Shown: positions 54,640 through 63,658 of the stretch, one piece after another | Numbering within the stretch: the stretch's first letter is position 1 | Layout of the letters: every line of letters begins with the position of its first letter | Assembly: GCA_009773315.1 (NCBI GenBank) | Contig: WRPE01000001.1 | Span: 1-64,000 of the forward strand | From: Syntrophaceae bacterium | GTDB lineage: Bacteria; Desulfobacterota; Syntrophia; Syntrophales; Smithellaceae | DNA length: 64,000 bases | Direction of reading: 5' to 3' | Translations under genes and position numbers: made by a program | The notes under the pieces: model-generated | Seen by the model: only the letters and a program-made list of their open reading frames with translations | Database searches by the model: none | What the model was told of the DNA's origin: nothing

Positions 54640-55418
54640 CAGCCGATTTCCTCCTCTCCGAGATACGCTTTAATAACCTCGGGATGTTTCTGCACCTCCT
54701 GCGGTGTCCCCAATGTTATTTTCTGCCCCTGCTGCATTGCGAAAACGCGATCCGATATCCCCATAATCATATTCATGTCATGTTCGATCAACAGAATCGT
54801 CATATTATAGTCTTCCCGAATGTCTTTGATCCAGATGTTCAGGTCGTCTTTTTCTTCCGTGTTCATGCCCGCGGACGGTTCGTCCAGAAGCATCACCTTG
54901 GGTTCCAGCGCCAGTGCGCGACCCACTTCAACGAGCTTACGCTTCCCATAGGCAAGACTGCCGACAAAGGAATCCCGAACGGATTGAAGTTCGAGAAAAT
55001 CGATGATTTTCTCCACTTCTTCCCTGTGCTTGACTTCCTCTTTGGCGGCTTTGGACCGCTTTCCAAACATGAAGGCGCCGCCGAATAACCCCGTGTTCAT
55101 GTGCATATGCCTGCCCAGCATGAGATTATCCATGACGGTGGCATTCTTAAACAACTCAATATTCTGAAAGGTGCGGGCGATACCTTTTAGAGCGACATGG
55201 TCGGGTGTTTTTCCAACCATATTTTCTCCCTCCATCATGACCGCGCCGCTATCCGGTTTGTAGATACCGCTGATCAGGTTGAAGATGGTTGTTTTGCCCG
55301 ATCCGTTAGGACCGATAATCGAAAAGATTTCATTCTTCTCGACACTGAAGCTTATCCCGTCAACCGCCTTCAGCCCACCGAAACTGATGCTTAAATTTTC
55401 AACGCTGAAATAGCCCAT
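54639..55418 (-). CDS. livG: Branched-chain amino acid-type ABC transporter ATPase LivG
   Basis: This is the second ATPase of the importer, 259 residues long. Walker A is GPNGSGKTT, the LivG-type ARTFQNIELF segment is present, the region before Walker B reads SLAYGKRKLVEVGRALA (a variant signature), and Walker B is VMLLDEPSAGM. It starts 120 bases after the first binding-protein gene, across an intercistronic hairpin, and is translationally coupled to livF. Confidence 0.94.
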   Translation of the reverse strand: MGYFSVENLSISFGGLKAVDGISFSVEKNEIFSIIGPNGSGKTTIFNLISGIYKPDSGAVMMEGENMVGKTPDHVALKGIARTFQNIELFKNATVMDNLMLGRHMHMNTGLFGGAFMFGKRSKAAKEEVKHREEVEKIIDFLELQSVRDSFVGSLAYGKRKLVEVGRALALEPKVMLLDEPSAGMNTEEKDDLNIWIKDIREDYNMTILLIEHDMNMIMGISDRVFAMQQGQKITLGTPQEVQKHPEVIKAYLGEEEIG

Positions 55419-55492
55419 GAAATATCATTCCTTCTTTCTCAAGTTCTTTTTTCGCATGAAGACAAATCTGTCGTAAAAACCGCCTTTCGGAG

Positions 55493-55530
55493 TTTCAGGG
55501 CGCGGCATCATCAAATGCCGCACCCTGAAA
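55493..55530 (-). other. Intercistronic hairpin downstream of the binding-protein gene
   Basis: The arms at 55493-55508 and 55515-55530 (TTTCAGGGCGCGGCAT and its complement) match at 15 of 16 positions around a 6-base loop, nine bases after the livK-like stop. No T run follows. Such structures often protect the message of an abundant binding protein and lower expression of the genes behind it. Confidence 0.6.
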
Positions 55531-55538
55531 TATGATTT

Positions 55539-56741
55539 CTATCTCTTTTTAGGCAAATCGTTCTTGGTCCAATCTTGAAGCACGATAACCTCTCCTTTGG
55601 GACCGCACTGCCAGATACGGAACTCCGCCGGAGGTAAATGATTCGTGGCCGTCCATGTCACTCTCGGGCCGATACCTTGGAAGTTGTTTATATTATTTAG
55701 TTCCCTGACAAGGGCTTCCGGGCTCAAATCTCTGCCCACCTGTTTGAGAGCCTGCACCAGTGGCTCGCCCGCGGTAATGCCAGCCGCGTAAAAGATGCCC
55801 CAACGTTCGCCCGGAGCAAGCCGTTTTGCGGCATCGGCATATTCTTTCATCTTCGGTATCTTGAAATCAAGAATATCTTCCGTGAACGCGGTCGTCATCA
55901 CGCCTTCTTTGGCCCACAAACCGTCCGTGATATGGTTCATGAGGCTAAAATCGGTAAGGTTGTAGGAATGAATCCACTGCGGCCGGAAACCAATGGCCAC
56001 AGAGCTTCTCAAGGCAATAGCCGCTTGGGTGGGAGCGACATAGCCGATCACCGCCTCCACGCCTGCCGCTTTGAGCCGGGAGATCTGCGAAGACAGATCC
56101 CGTTCGATCGGCTCAACCGGAACCGCAATCGCCAGTTCCATGTTGTAGGTCTTCAGGCGCCGTTGAACTCCCGCGAGGGGGTCCAGTCCATAATCGTCGT
56201 TCTGGTATAGCATGCCGATCTTTTTAAATTTCTTCTTTTCCACGAGAAACTTCGCCATTACCGATGCGTCATCATCGTACAACGGCCAAAGAGCCCACAG
56301 CCATGGATTATGAGGAAAATTAAGATGTTCAGCGCCTGTCATAACGGAAACCAGGGGAATTTTGTTCTGAGCAAGATATCTCCTCACGGCAAGGGCAGGC
56401 GCCGTGCCAACACCGCCTACAAAGGCTAAAACCCCCTGGCGGTCAACCAGATCCCTGACGCCAGCCATGGTCTGTGAAGGGTTGTATTGGTCATCACGAA
56501 TGAATAGGCGGAGTTGTCTCCCATGAATACCACCTTGCTCATTGACTATGTCGAAAAGGAGTTTAGCACCGCGTGAAGTTGCTCCCCAGGGAGCGGCCGG
56601 TCCTGTCTGGGGTGACCATGAACCGATTCTTATTTCCTTGTCATCAAACCCCTTTTTCTGCGCTAACCCTTCGGAAGCAAACAGAAAAACGGCAAGCAAT
56701 GGAACGATCATTGTTACAAGAATTTTTTTACTGATACGCAT
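55539..56741 (-). CDS. Liv-type ABC transporter substrate-binding protein 1
   Basis: This is a periplasmic binding protein of the LivK/type I fold, 400 residues long, with a signal peptide (core about 8-24, cleavage near ASEGLAQ). The mature start (KGFDDKEIRIGSWSPQTGPAAPWG) is shared with the second binding protein at 60441. The sequences stay recognisably similar throughout but are well diverged, so they may recognise different substrates. A hairpin follows the gene. Confidence 0.92.
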   Translation of the reverse strand: MRISKKILVTMIVPLLAVFLFASEGLAQKKGFDDKEIRIGSWSPQTGPAAPWGATSRGAKLLFDIVNEQGGIHGRQLRLFIRDDQYNPSQTMAGVRDLVDRQGVLAFVGGVGTAPALAVRRYLAQNKIPLVSVMTGAEHLNFPHNPWLWALWPLYDDDASVMAKFLVEKKKFKKIGMLYQNDDYGLDPLAGVQRRLKTYNMELAIAVPVEPIERDLSSQISRLKAAGVEAVIGYVAPTQAAIALRSSVAIGFRPQWIHSYNLTDFSLMNHITDGLWAKEGVMTTAFTEDILDFKIPKMKEYADAAKRLAPGERWGIFYAAGITAGEPLVQALKQVGRDLSPEALVRELNNINNFQGIGPRVTWTATNHLPPAEFRIWQCGPKGEVIVLQDWTKNDLPKKR

Positions 56742-56882
56742 AAACCTTCCCCTTTCTAGATGTGTTATTTACTGCATTGTCTTTCCTTTGCTGTCCGATT
56801 CCGATGATCATGATCAGCGTCCAACTTGCTCTAATCACCGCACGGTCACCGAGGACTCATGAATACTCCATAAATCTGACAG

Positions 56883-57338
56883 CTAACTTTTATACCACTT
56901 GCCCCGCTCTTTAAAAAAAACAAATCCGATATTAATTTCTGACAGATCCTGCGTATCTTCCTGCAGGAACTTCAATTCCACCTCGACCTGGGCAATCTTT
57001 TCGATTGCGGGAAACTTTATTCTTTCTTCGTTATCTTGCATATAGTTCACCGAAACGATACGGTACCCGACAAGCCGGTGTGGCAGCGCTTGAACGTCCG
57101 CAAGATACTGCTCATAACTGTGCGACCGGACATACGGAGAAGACGATGCAAAACAGGCGTAAATCGCCGGATAATCGCGCCGGACTTCCGCATCAAGGAA
57201 ATTGCGGGCAGCCTCCAGCAAAGCCTTTTCCTCCGGATCGCCTGACGACCCGCAAAAACCGTTTCCGGGAATGCAAAGCACAAGCATCATGGCGATAATA
57301 AAACCAACCATCGAAGCATGCCGCATTCCTTTTTTCAC
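56883..57338 (-). CDS. Small exported protein with NTF2-like look, in the Liv operon
   Basis: This is a predicted exported protein of 151 residues, with a signal peptide (about 8-27, ending near GNGFCGSSG). The Cys is not in a strict lipobox. The soluble part starts with a helix (EEKALLEAARNFLDAEVRRDYPAIYACF) and continues as beta strands ending RGKWYKS, resembling NTF2/SnoaL-like folds. I do not know its role. GTG 57338 is chosen because GAGGGG lies six bases upstream. It lies between livH and a binding-protein gene. A decayed relative occurs at 14611-14808. Confidence 0.7.
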   Translation of the reverse strand: MKKGMRHASMVGFIIAMMLVLCIPGNGFCGSSGDPEEKALLEAARNFLDAEVRRDYPAIYACFASSSPYVRSHSYEQYLADVQALPHRLVGYRIVSVNYMQDNEERIKFPAIEKIAQVEVELKFLQEDTQDLSEINIGFVFFKERGKWYKS

Positions 57339-57362
57339 GTGGTGCCCCTCTGCCATCATGGG

Positions 57363-58238
57363 TCAAACCTTTTTCACATAGTGTTTTGCAAACAGACCGC
57401 TGGGACGAACACATAAAACCAGAACGATGACCACAAAGGCCGTGATCGGCTTCCATGACGGCCAGACATAACCAAAGAAGTTTTCAATAAGCCCCATGAT
57501 AAAGCCCCCGAGCAGCACGCCGGGAATGCTCATGAGCCCGCCCAGCACGGCGGCCGCAAAGGCGCGGAGAAAAGGCTCCATCATAAACCCGGGATCAAGA
57601 ATGGTCTTGGCGGATAAAAGCAGGGCTGTTGTCGCGCCGATGACCGAGCTGAAACCCCAGGCAAAGGCAAAGACACGGTCGGTCTTGATCCCCATAATTT
57701 TCGCGGCATGCTTGTTTTGCTGCGTCGCCCGCATGGCGGTTCCCATCTTGGTGTACTTGAAAAAAACAAACATAAAACTCACGATCACGATGGCCGTAAT
57801 GAAAACGGCCAGAGCCCACTGGCTGATAATAAATCCCGTAATAGGCTCATAGGTCACTGAGTATGAAACAGGGATGGAAAACTGTTTTTGTTCCGCTCCC
57901 CATTTCCAGCTGGCCAGACCGGCAAGCAGCATCTGCGCACCGATCGTGATCACGATGAGGCCGAGAAGCGTAGGATTCTTCGCGGGCCGCAGGAAAAAAT
58001 AATCCACCAGCACGCCCAGAAGGGCCGCAAAGGCCAGTGCCGCGATAAAGGCCATCCAGAACGGATAACCGAAAATATTCAATACATGAAAGGCGACAAA
58101 TGTCGAAAACATCGCCATCTCACCCGCGGCAAAATTGATCACGTCCGACGTCTTGTAGATAATAACGACCGCCAGCCCGAAAAGACCGTAACAGGCGCCC
58201 ATAGCCAACCCATCGATTAACAACTGTCCAAACGGCAT
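57363..58238 (-). CDS. livH: Liv-type ABC transporter permease LivH
   Basis: This permease has 291 residues and about eight hydrophobic helices. Typical LivH elements are GLAMGACYGLFGLAVVIIYKTSDVINFAAGEMAMF near the start and AVLGGLMSIPGVLLGGFIMGLIE in the C-terminal half, the latter containing the coupling loop. It lies downstream of livM in the same direction. Confidence 0.94.
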   Translation of the reverse strand: MPFGQLLIDGLAMGACYGLFGLAVVIIYKTSDVINFAAGEMAMFSTFVAFHVLNIFGYPFWMAFIAALAFAALLGVLVDYFFLRPAKNPTLLGLIVITIGAQMLLAGLASWKWGAEQKQFSIPVSYSVTYEPITGFIISQWALAVFITAIVIVSFMFVFFKYTKMGTAMRATQQNKHAAKIMGIKTDRVFAFAWGFSSVIGATTALLLSAKTILDPGFMMEPFLRAFAAAVLGGLMSIPGVLLGGFIMGLIENFFGYVWPSWKPITAFVVIVLVLCVRPSGLFAKHYVKKV

Positions 58239-58376
58239 ATCTATCTCCCCTCTTATTTGCTGCTACTTTCCTTTTCCGATTTCCGCGGACATTGCAGATC
58301 AGAAGTCCATCGTAAATATAAGGAACGTGCTTTTAACTCATTTAATTCATCATCTCCGGCCTGTTTCCGCCGATCT

Positions 58377-59450
58377 TTAGAAAGGCCATGTCTTCCAGTA
58401 TTTCTTGAGCCGGATCCATCCCCCGAACAGCCCCAGGGGCTCAAAGAGCATGATTCCGATCATAACGAGGCCCACGGCGATATAATTGAAATTGTCCATA
58501 CCGGTAATCGTCATGAACTGCTGCGAAAAGGCGACCAGCAATGCTCCCACAACAGGAACCTCATCGACATTCTTGAAGAGATCATACATCAGATAGGTGA
58601 TCAATATCGCTCCCGATATGGATCCCATCACCGAACCGAGCCCGCCTACGACAATCATAACAATAAAGATAACCGAAAGGATCAGGTTAAACGTGAAGGG
58701 ATCAAAAAACCCGAGTACAAAGGCGAAAAGCCCGCCGCCGACTCCGGCAAAAAAAGCGCTCGTGGCAAAAGCCAGGGTCTTATACATGGTCAGGTTGATG
58801 CCGATCACCTCGGCGGCAATGTCACTGTCCCGGATGGCGACAAAAGCTCTTCCTGCCTTTGTCTTCAAAATATTGATGGCTACCAGAACCATGATGATGG
58901 TGAAAATCAAAACCAGATAATACTTACTGATCATGGAGTCCAGAACATAGCTCCATCCCAGCTGGGGCACCCCGATATCTAACGCGGGGGCCACCAAACC
59001 CTGCCTCCCGCCGAAAAACTCCGTGTGCCCGATAATGTGCATGATGGCCAGACCGAAAGCAAGGGTGGCGATGGTAAGATACGGCCCCTCCAGCCTCAAC
59101 GCCGGCAAGCCTAATACAAAACCAAAAAAAGCCGCGATAAAGGCCGCGGCGATAATGGCTACAAAAAAAGGCAAACTCAGGGAGGTCATCAGAATCACGG
59201 TCCCATAGGCGCCTATCGCAAAAAATCCCGCGTGCCCCAGCGAGATCTGCCCTGTGGAACCAACGAGAATATTGAGCCCTACCGACACAATCACATAAAC
59301 CATCATCAGGCTGAATAAATACAGGTAGTAATTTGACATGTACAGCGGAAATGTGACCAGCACGGCAAGAAAAACAATCGTCCAGAAAACAATCGTACCG
59401 CTTTTGAAAAGCTCAATATCCTCGTAATACGCACGCTTCATGTTGATCAT
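58377..59450 (-). CDS. livM: Liv-type ABC transporter permease LivM
   Basis: This is the second permease of the importer, about 357 residues long, with some ten hydrophobic helices. Landmarks are VGLNILVGSTGQISLGHAGFFAIGAY, GLPALRLEGPYLTIATLAFG, and VIGINLTMYKTLAFATSAFFAGVGGGLF. ATG 59450 is used because AAGGGG lies eight bases upstream; the frame also has a GTG at 59459. The gene stands between the upstream lipoprotein gene and livH. Confidence 0.94.
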   Translation of the reverse strand: MINMKRAYYEDIELFKSGTIVFWTIVFLAVLVTFPLYMSNYYLYLFSLMMVYVIVSVGLNILVGSTGQISLGHAGFFAIGAYGTVILMTSLSLPFFVAIIAAAFIAAFFGFVLGLPALRLEGPYLTIATLAFGLAIMHIIGHTEFFGGRQGLVAPALDIGVPQLGWSYVLDSMISKYYLVLIFTIIMVLVAINILKTKAGRAFVAIRDSDIAAEVIGINLTMYKTLAFATSAFFAGVGGGLFAFVLGFFDPFTFNLILSVIFIVMIVVGGLGSVMGSISGAILITYLMYDLFKNVDEVPVVGALLVAFSQQFMTITGMDNFNYIAVGLVMIGIMLFEPLGLFGGWIRLKKYWKTWPF

Positions 59451-59526
59451 TGGAAACACCCCTTAAATGCAGATCTGAAATTTTACAAATTCTCGCAACA
59501 AGCCGGCAAACACGCATGAGCCGGCT

Positions 59527-60102
59527 TTACGGCCTTTTGTCCTGAATTTTTCCCATCATCTCCCCCAACAGGTTTTTAATTCCGTCGACGATGGAGGGAT
59601 CTTTGATGATAAGGGTTGTTTCCGAAGACTGACCTGAAAGCATGGCTGTGGCTACGACTTTATAGACGCCGGCCGGAATTGCAGGTTTTGTCAAAACAAC
59701 AAACTGGTCATATGATCCGTCTTTCTTATAGGTTCCGCTGATATTTGCGTTCAACATCCCCGTAACCTTTGCAAGCAGTCCCGCAGTGGCCGTGAATTTT
59801 CCATCGGCCTGAACCTTTCCGTCGGCGACAGTCGGTTCGACGCCTTTGGGACCATACAGTGTAACAAAAACATCATCGCCAGGGGGATAACCCGATCCTT
59901 CAAAAACAATTTTGGTTCCCAGCAATGTGGCTGCGCCGAGACTGACGGAATCTGGATTTACAATGACCTGCGGACCGGCAACGGCGGAATTAAGCGTTTT
60001 GGGAACCGTCGCGCAACCGGTAAACAGAAAAGCACCCGCCACAATGACCATCCCTGTCAAAAGCAATAATCTGGAAAAACCCTTTTTTTGCACTCTAGAC
60101 AT
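59527..60102 (-). CDS. Lipoprotein of unknown function in the Liv operon
   Basis: This probable lipoprotein has 191 residues. A hydrophobic segment ends in LFTGC (lipobox, Cys near residue 29). The mature part is made of beta strands with an Ig-like appearance (VNPDSVSLGAATLLGTKIVFEGSGYPPGDDVFVTLYGPKGV). I do not recognise a family. ATG 60102 has AGGAGG about nine bases upstream; the frame continues to 60243 without support. It sits between the second binding-protein gene and livM, so an envelope function linked to the transporter is possible. Confidence 0.72.
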   Translation of the reverse strand: MSRVQKKGFSRLLLLTGMVIVAGAFLFTGCATVPKTLNSAVAGPQVIVNPDSVSLGAATLLGTKIVFEGSGYPPGDDVFVTLYGPKGVEPTVADGKVQADGKFTATAGLLAKVTGMLNANISGTYKKDGSYDQFVVLTKPAIPAGVYKVVATAMLSGQSSETTLIIKDPSIVDGIKNLLGEMMGKIQDKRP

Positions 60103-60343
60103 TCGACATTCCTCCTTAATTGTTATTATTTTTCTGATAAAACTCTGCTTCCATCTGATTCTGATATCTCGCATGTCTATTTGATATCTATCTAATATCG
60201 CATAAGAACCTGTTTTCAGTGGGCGTGAGTATAGGGAAGCCACGCCTGTATGTCAAGGGAATATTGCCACAAAATTTGGTAGCGGGTTAAAACCCGCGAA
60301 CAATCCGGAGAAATTGGCCACTGTCAACTCAAACATAGTGCAG

Positions 60344-60392
60344 GCCCCCTGAACATAGCAGCTTATCACTTTCGCTGTTATGTTCAGGGGGC
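60344..60392. repeat. 18-bp inverted repeat downstream of the second binding-protein gene
   Basis: GCCCCCTGAACATAGCAG (60344-60361) and CTGTTATGTTCAGGGGGC (60375-60392) match at 17 of 18 positions around a 13-base loop. A T run follows only on the plus strand, although all neighbouring genes read minus. On the minus strand it would act as an mRNA 3' hairpin for the binding-protein gene rather than as a classic terminator. Confidence 0.6.
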
Positions 60393-60440
60393 GTCTTTTT
60401 AATGATTAATTTATTCCTGCTCCTATTCCTTCTATTCCTT

Positions 60441-61646
60441 CTATTTCTTCTTCTTTTTCCATGTAGCAAGATCGTTCGGCGTCCAGTCCTGCAAAAGCAC
60501 GTGAGATCCTTTGGGACCGCATTTTGCAATCTGAATGGAATCGACTCCCTGCCGCTGATCCGCAGTCCACGTAATAGGGGCTCCGATACCACCTTTCCAT
60601 TTATCAAACTTCTCAAGTTCACTGATCACAGCTTCCGTACTGAGATTTGGTCCCACACGCCTGAGTGCCTCGATCAAAGGTTCAACGTATATGATGCCAA
60701 CGCTCATAAACACACCCCACCGGTCGTTGGGGGCCAGCCGTTTTGCAGCGTTGCGGTATTTCGTTACCAGAGGATCCTTAGAATCAGGCTCCGGTGCGGC
60801 GGCTGACGTAATCACGCCTTCATACAGACCATCCGACAGTTTGTACATGAGCGGATAATCCGAAAGACCGGTATGAGAAATCCATTGAGGCTTATAGCCG
60901 ATGCTGGCGCTCGTTTTCAATGTCATAATCGCCAGCGAGGGAGCAACCCACATGAAAACGGCTTCGGCTCCGGCATTTCTGAGCCGCAGCACCTGCGATG
61001 AAACATCGGCGGTCGTCGGTTCGACCGGGATTTCCAAAACCAGTTTCATTCCAAGCGCATCGAGTCGCTGCTTGGCACCCTGCAGTCCTACTTTACCGAA
61101 AACATCGTTCTGATACAAAAACCCGATTTTCTTGATTCCCATTTTTTCCACGGCGTACTTCGTCAGCACGCTTGTCTCGTCCTGAAAGAGCGGATAGGCG
61201 TGGAATCGGTAACGGCTGGGCGGATCGTCAATGGGATTGAGCGCGGCAGTACCGGGCACAACCCACAGCACTTTATTGCGGTCCAGATACTGCTTGACGG
61301 CATGGCAGCCCGCGCCGGAAACACCGCCCGTAAAGGCGAATATCCCGCGCCGATCTACCAGTTCCCTGACCGCCGACATCGCCTGCGACGGGTTATACTG
61401 ATCGTCGCGAATAAAATAATTGAGCTTTCTGCCGTGAATTCCACCTTCTTCATTCACCAGGTCAATCAGCACGGAGGTTCCCCTCGCCACGGCGCCCCAG
61501 ACCGCCGCAGGCCCCGTCTGAGGACTGAACTGGGCAATGCGAATTTCTTTGTCGTCAAAACCAGGCTTCTGGGCAAAAGAAGCATTCACCGCGACAAAAA
61601 AAATCATGATTACAATCATTGTCGAAATACTTACCATTTTTCTCAT
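60441..61646 (-). CDS. Liv-type ABC transporter substrate-binding protein 2
   Basis: This is the first gene of the transporter operon, a 401-residue LivK-type binding protein with a signal peptide (cleavage after about NASFA). Mature residues KPGFDDKEIRIAQFSPQTGPAAVWG align with the paralogue at 55539. The C-terminus ends in a Lys run encoded by a short CTT/TTC-type repeat region (about 60425-60460), so its end may be variable. The upstream 140 bases are very AT-rich and are the likely promoter region. Confidence 0.92.
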   Translation of the reverse strand: MRKMVSISTMIVIMIFFVAVNASFAQKPGFDDKEIRIAQFSPQTGPAAVWGAVARGTSVLIDLVNEEGGIHGRKLNYFIRDDQYNPSQAMSAVRELVDRRGIFAFTGGVSGAGCHAVKQYLDRNKVLWVVPGTAALNPIDDPPSRYRFHAYPLFQDETSVLTKYAVEKMGIKKIGFLYQNDVFGKVGLQGAKQRLDALGMKLVLEIPVEPTTADVSSQVLRLRNAGAEAVFMWVAPSLAIMTLKTSASIGYKPQWISHTGLSDYPLMYKLSDGLYEGVITSAAAPEPDSKDPLVTKYRNAAKRLAPNDRWGVFMSVGIIYVEPLIEALRRVGPNLSTEAVISELEKFDKWKGGIGAPITWTADQRQGVDSIQIAKCGPKGSHVLLQDWTPNDLATWKKKKK

Positions 61647-61787
61647 ACTCTCTCCATTAACTCCTTCTTGTTGAATTTATAATAAACTAAATTTATTTAA
61701 ATTTAATTTATTTATAGGAACTTTTTTTGTGACTAATAGTCATAACATGTGGTGTTTTGTGTGTCAAGGGGATATTTGGAGGCAGAC

Positions 61788-63485
61788 TCAGTCGGGATAA
61801 TCACTCAAAAAGGCATTTTCCGCGTCGTAGGTACCGATCAGAATCAGCTCGTCATCTTTGCCGATCTGCCGCGACGGTTCCGGGTTAATGAATGTCTCGC
61901 CTTTGTGGACAACAGCCACCACCGTGCATCCCGTTTTCTCCCGGATGCCGGATCGGGCCAGTGTCTTCCCCTCAAGGGATCTGGGGGCTTGCAGGTGAAA
62001 GAAATTCAATCCTTCAGCCAGCAGCAGCGTTTCCTCATTCATCAGATAATTAAAAATGGCGTTGGCGCCGAGCGACGCGTAGGACATGACAAAATCCGCG
62101 CCGGCGCGGTGCAGCGTAGTGACGTTGCGATCTTCGCTGGAACGGCTCAGGATCTGCATATCCGACCGCAGGCTGCGCAGATACTTGGTCAGATAAATAT
62201 TCGTAGCGTCATCATGCGAGGTGATCAGCGCGGCGGGCGCCTTTTCAAACCAGGCCTTTTCCAAGGTCTGAATATCCGCCGCGTCGCCGAATACAAAGTG
62301 CGCTTCGTCCTGATTGCGGCGGCGGTTTTTTTCTATGATCAGGTATGGAATATCCGATTCTTTAAACCGGGCGGCAATGGCCTTCCCGACACGTCCGCCT
62401 CCGACGATGATGACCGGATCGCCGGCCACCTTGCAGATCTGATAGAAAGAATACACTTCGTCGTATTTCATCAGCGCGTCTTCCGTGCCGGCGAAAACCA
62501 GAACGCTGGAACGGTTGATAACCGTGTCCGGTCCCGGGACCAGAAACTTTCCCCGCTCCCAGGTACCGACCACGGTCAGGCCGAAGGTTTCCCGAAGAGA
62601 GCTCTGCGCGATGGTCTGCCCGACCAAGGGCGTTCCGATGACCGGCGCCTGGGCAATCACAAGCTGCTTATAGCGACCGATGACGTTGGATTTACAATCG
62701 CCGGCCACCGTCCAGGACGCGAGGGACCGTCCGAGAAGTTCATGGAGCTGCAAGACGCGTGAACTACCGGCCAGTTGCAGAATATCCACCGAATGCGGCG
62801 AATCCGCCGTCGTAATGATCGGCAAAAACTCATAATCCTCCCGCAGCGTCAGCGTGATGTTGGTGTTCATCTGATCGGAGTTGGTGGCCACGACCAGCGC
62901 GGCGTTTTGCACGCACAGCCTCGAATAGGTGTCTAGATCGTCGATGTTGCCCACGACCGCATGAATGTTTTTGTCATAGAGTTCAAGCGCCCGCTGATAT
63001 TCTTCCACTACCACAACGTACTCTTTTTTATAGCTTTCGAGTTTTTCAATGAGCGACGCCGTTACGGGGTCATAGTGCGTGATGATGACGTGGTTGTGCG
63101 TGTCCGACGGCAGTTCCCGCGGGGTCCGGCTTCTGGCCTGCGCGTCCATCCAGGGCGCGAAGAAGAATTTAATAAAAATAAAGGGGAGCATGATCAAAAG
63201 CAGAACCACGCCGGAGAGCAACACCAGAATGGAAAAAGCTCGTCCCATGTCGCTTATGAAAGTGATATCGCCGAAACCGAGTGTGGACATGGTCACGATG
63301 GTCCAGTAAAACCCCGTCAGCCATGAGTGCTGCTGGCCTTCCGCCGCCATAATATAGTGAAAAAGAACGCTATAGAGCGTGATGAGCGAGACAATTAAAA
63401 TCAGATACTTCACAACCAGGGCAATGTTGGCTTTTATGATCTTGCTTGCAAACACAGTGCTGATAACAGCCGGTAGAAATTTCAT
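61788..63485 (-). CDS. Potassium channel with two RCK (TrkA) domains
   Basis: This ion channel subunit has 565 residues. There are two transmembrane helices (about 22-45 and 83-108) with a pore loop between them carrying the filter TMSTLGFGD, a GFGD variant of the usual GYGD. The long cytoplasmic part holds a first RCK module (about 130-330) and a second (about 350-560, with the Rossmann start VIIVGGGRVGKAIAARF). This resembles MthK/GsuK-type gated K+ channels. A role in K+ balance or signalling is inferred. It is downstream of no obvious partner. Confidence 0.9.
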   Translation of the reverse strand: MKFLPAVISTVFASKIIKANIALVVKYLILIVSLITLYSVLFHYIMAAEGQQHSWLTGFYWTIVTMSTLGFGDITFISDMGRAFSILVLLSGVVLLLIMLPFIFIKFFFAPWMDAQARSRTPRELPSDTHNHVIITHYDPVTASLIEKLESYKKEYVVVVEEYQRALELYDKNIHAVVGNIDDLDTYSRLCVQNAALVVATNSDQMNTNITLTLREDYEFLPIITTADSPHSVDILQLAGSSRVLQLHELLGRSLASWTVAGDCKSNVIGRYKQLVIAQAPVIGTPLVGQTIAQSSLRETFGLTVVGTWERGKFLVPGPDTVINRSSVLVFAGTEDALMKYDEVYSFYQICKVAGDPVIIVGGGRVGKAIAARFKESDIPYLIIEKNRRRNQDEAHFVFGDAADIQTLEKAWFEKAPAALITSHDDATNIYLTKYLRSLRSDMQILSRSSEDRNVTTLHRAGADFVMSYASLGANAIFNYLMNEETLLLAEGLNFFHLQAPRSLEGKTLARSGIREKTGCTVVAVVHKGETFINPEPSRQIGKDDELILIGTYDAENAFLSDYPD

Positions 63486-63658
63486 AGTGCAATCGCCTTC
63501 AAAAAGTTCAGGAATTTTGAATCGGTTAAATCCGTGCCTTGGGAGGAAATATAGAAATATAACCTTGGGCGGTGAACTGGTATAGCCATAGCGGACACCT
63601 AGAAAAGCCTGATGTAGAGACTAAACTATTTGAGGATATTTTTTCATTGTACTGCGCA

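Noticed and set aside
60415-60460. CTT/TTC-rich short repeats as a microsatellite or CRISPR-like array
   Set aside because: The units are only 9 bases and imperfect; they simply encode the Lys-rich end of a binding protein and its 3' side.
61749-62762. A 337-codon plus-strand frame opposite the potassium channel
   Set aside because: The minus-strand channel has clear pore and RCK motifs; this frame resembles nothing and is an antisense shadow.
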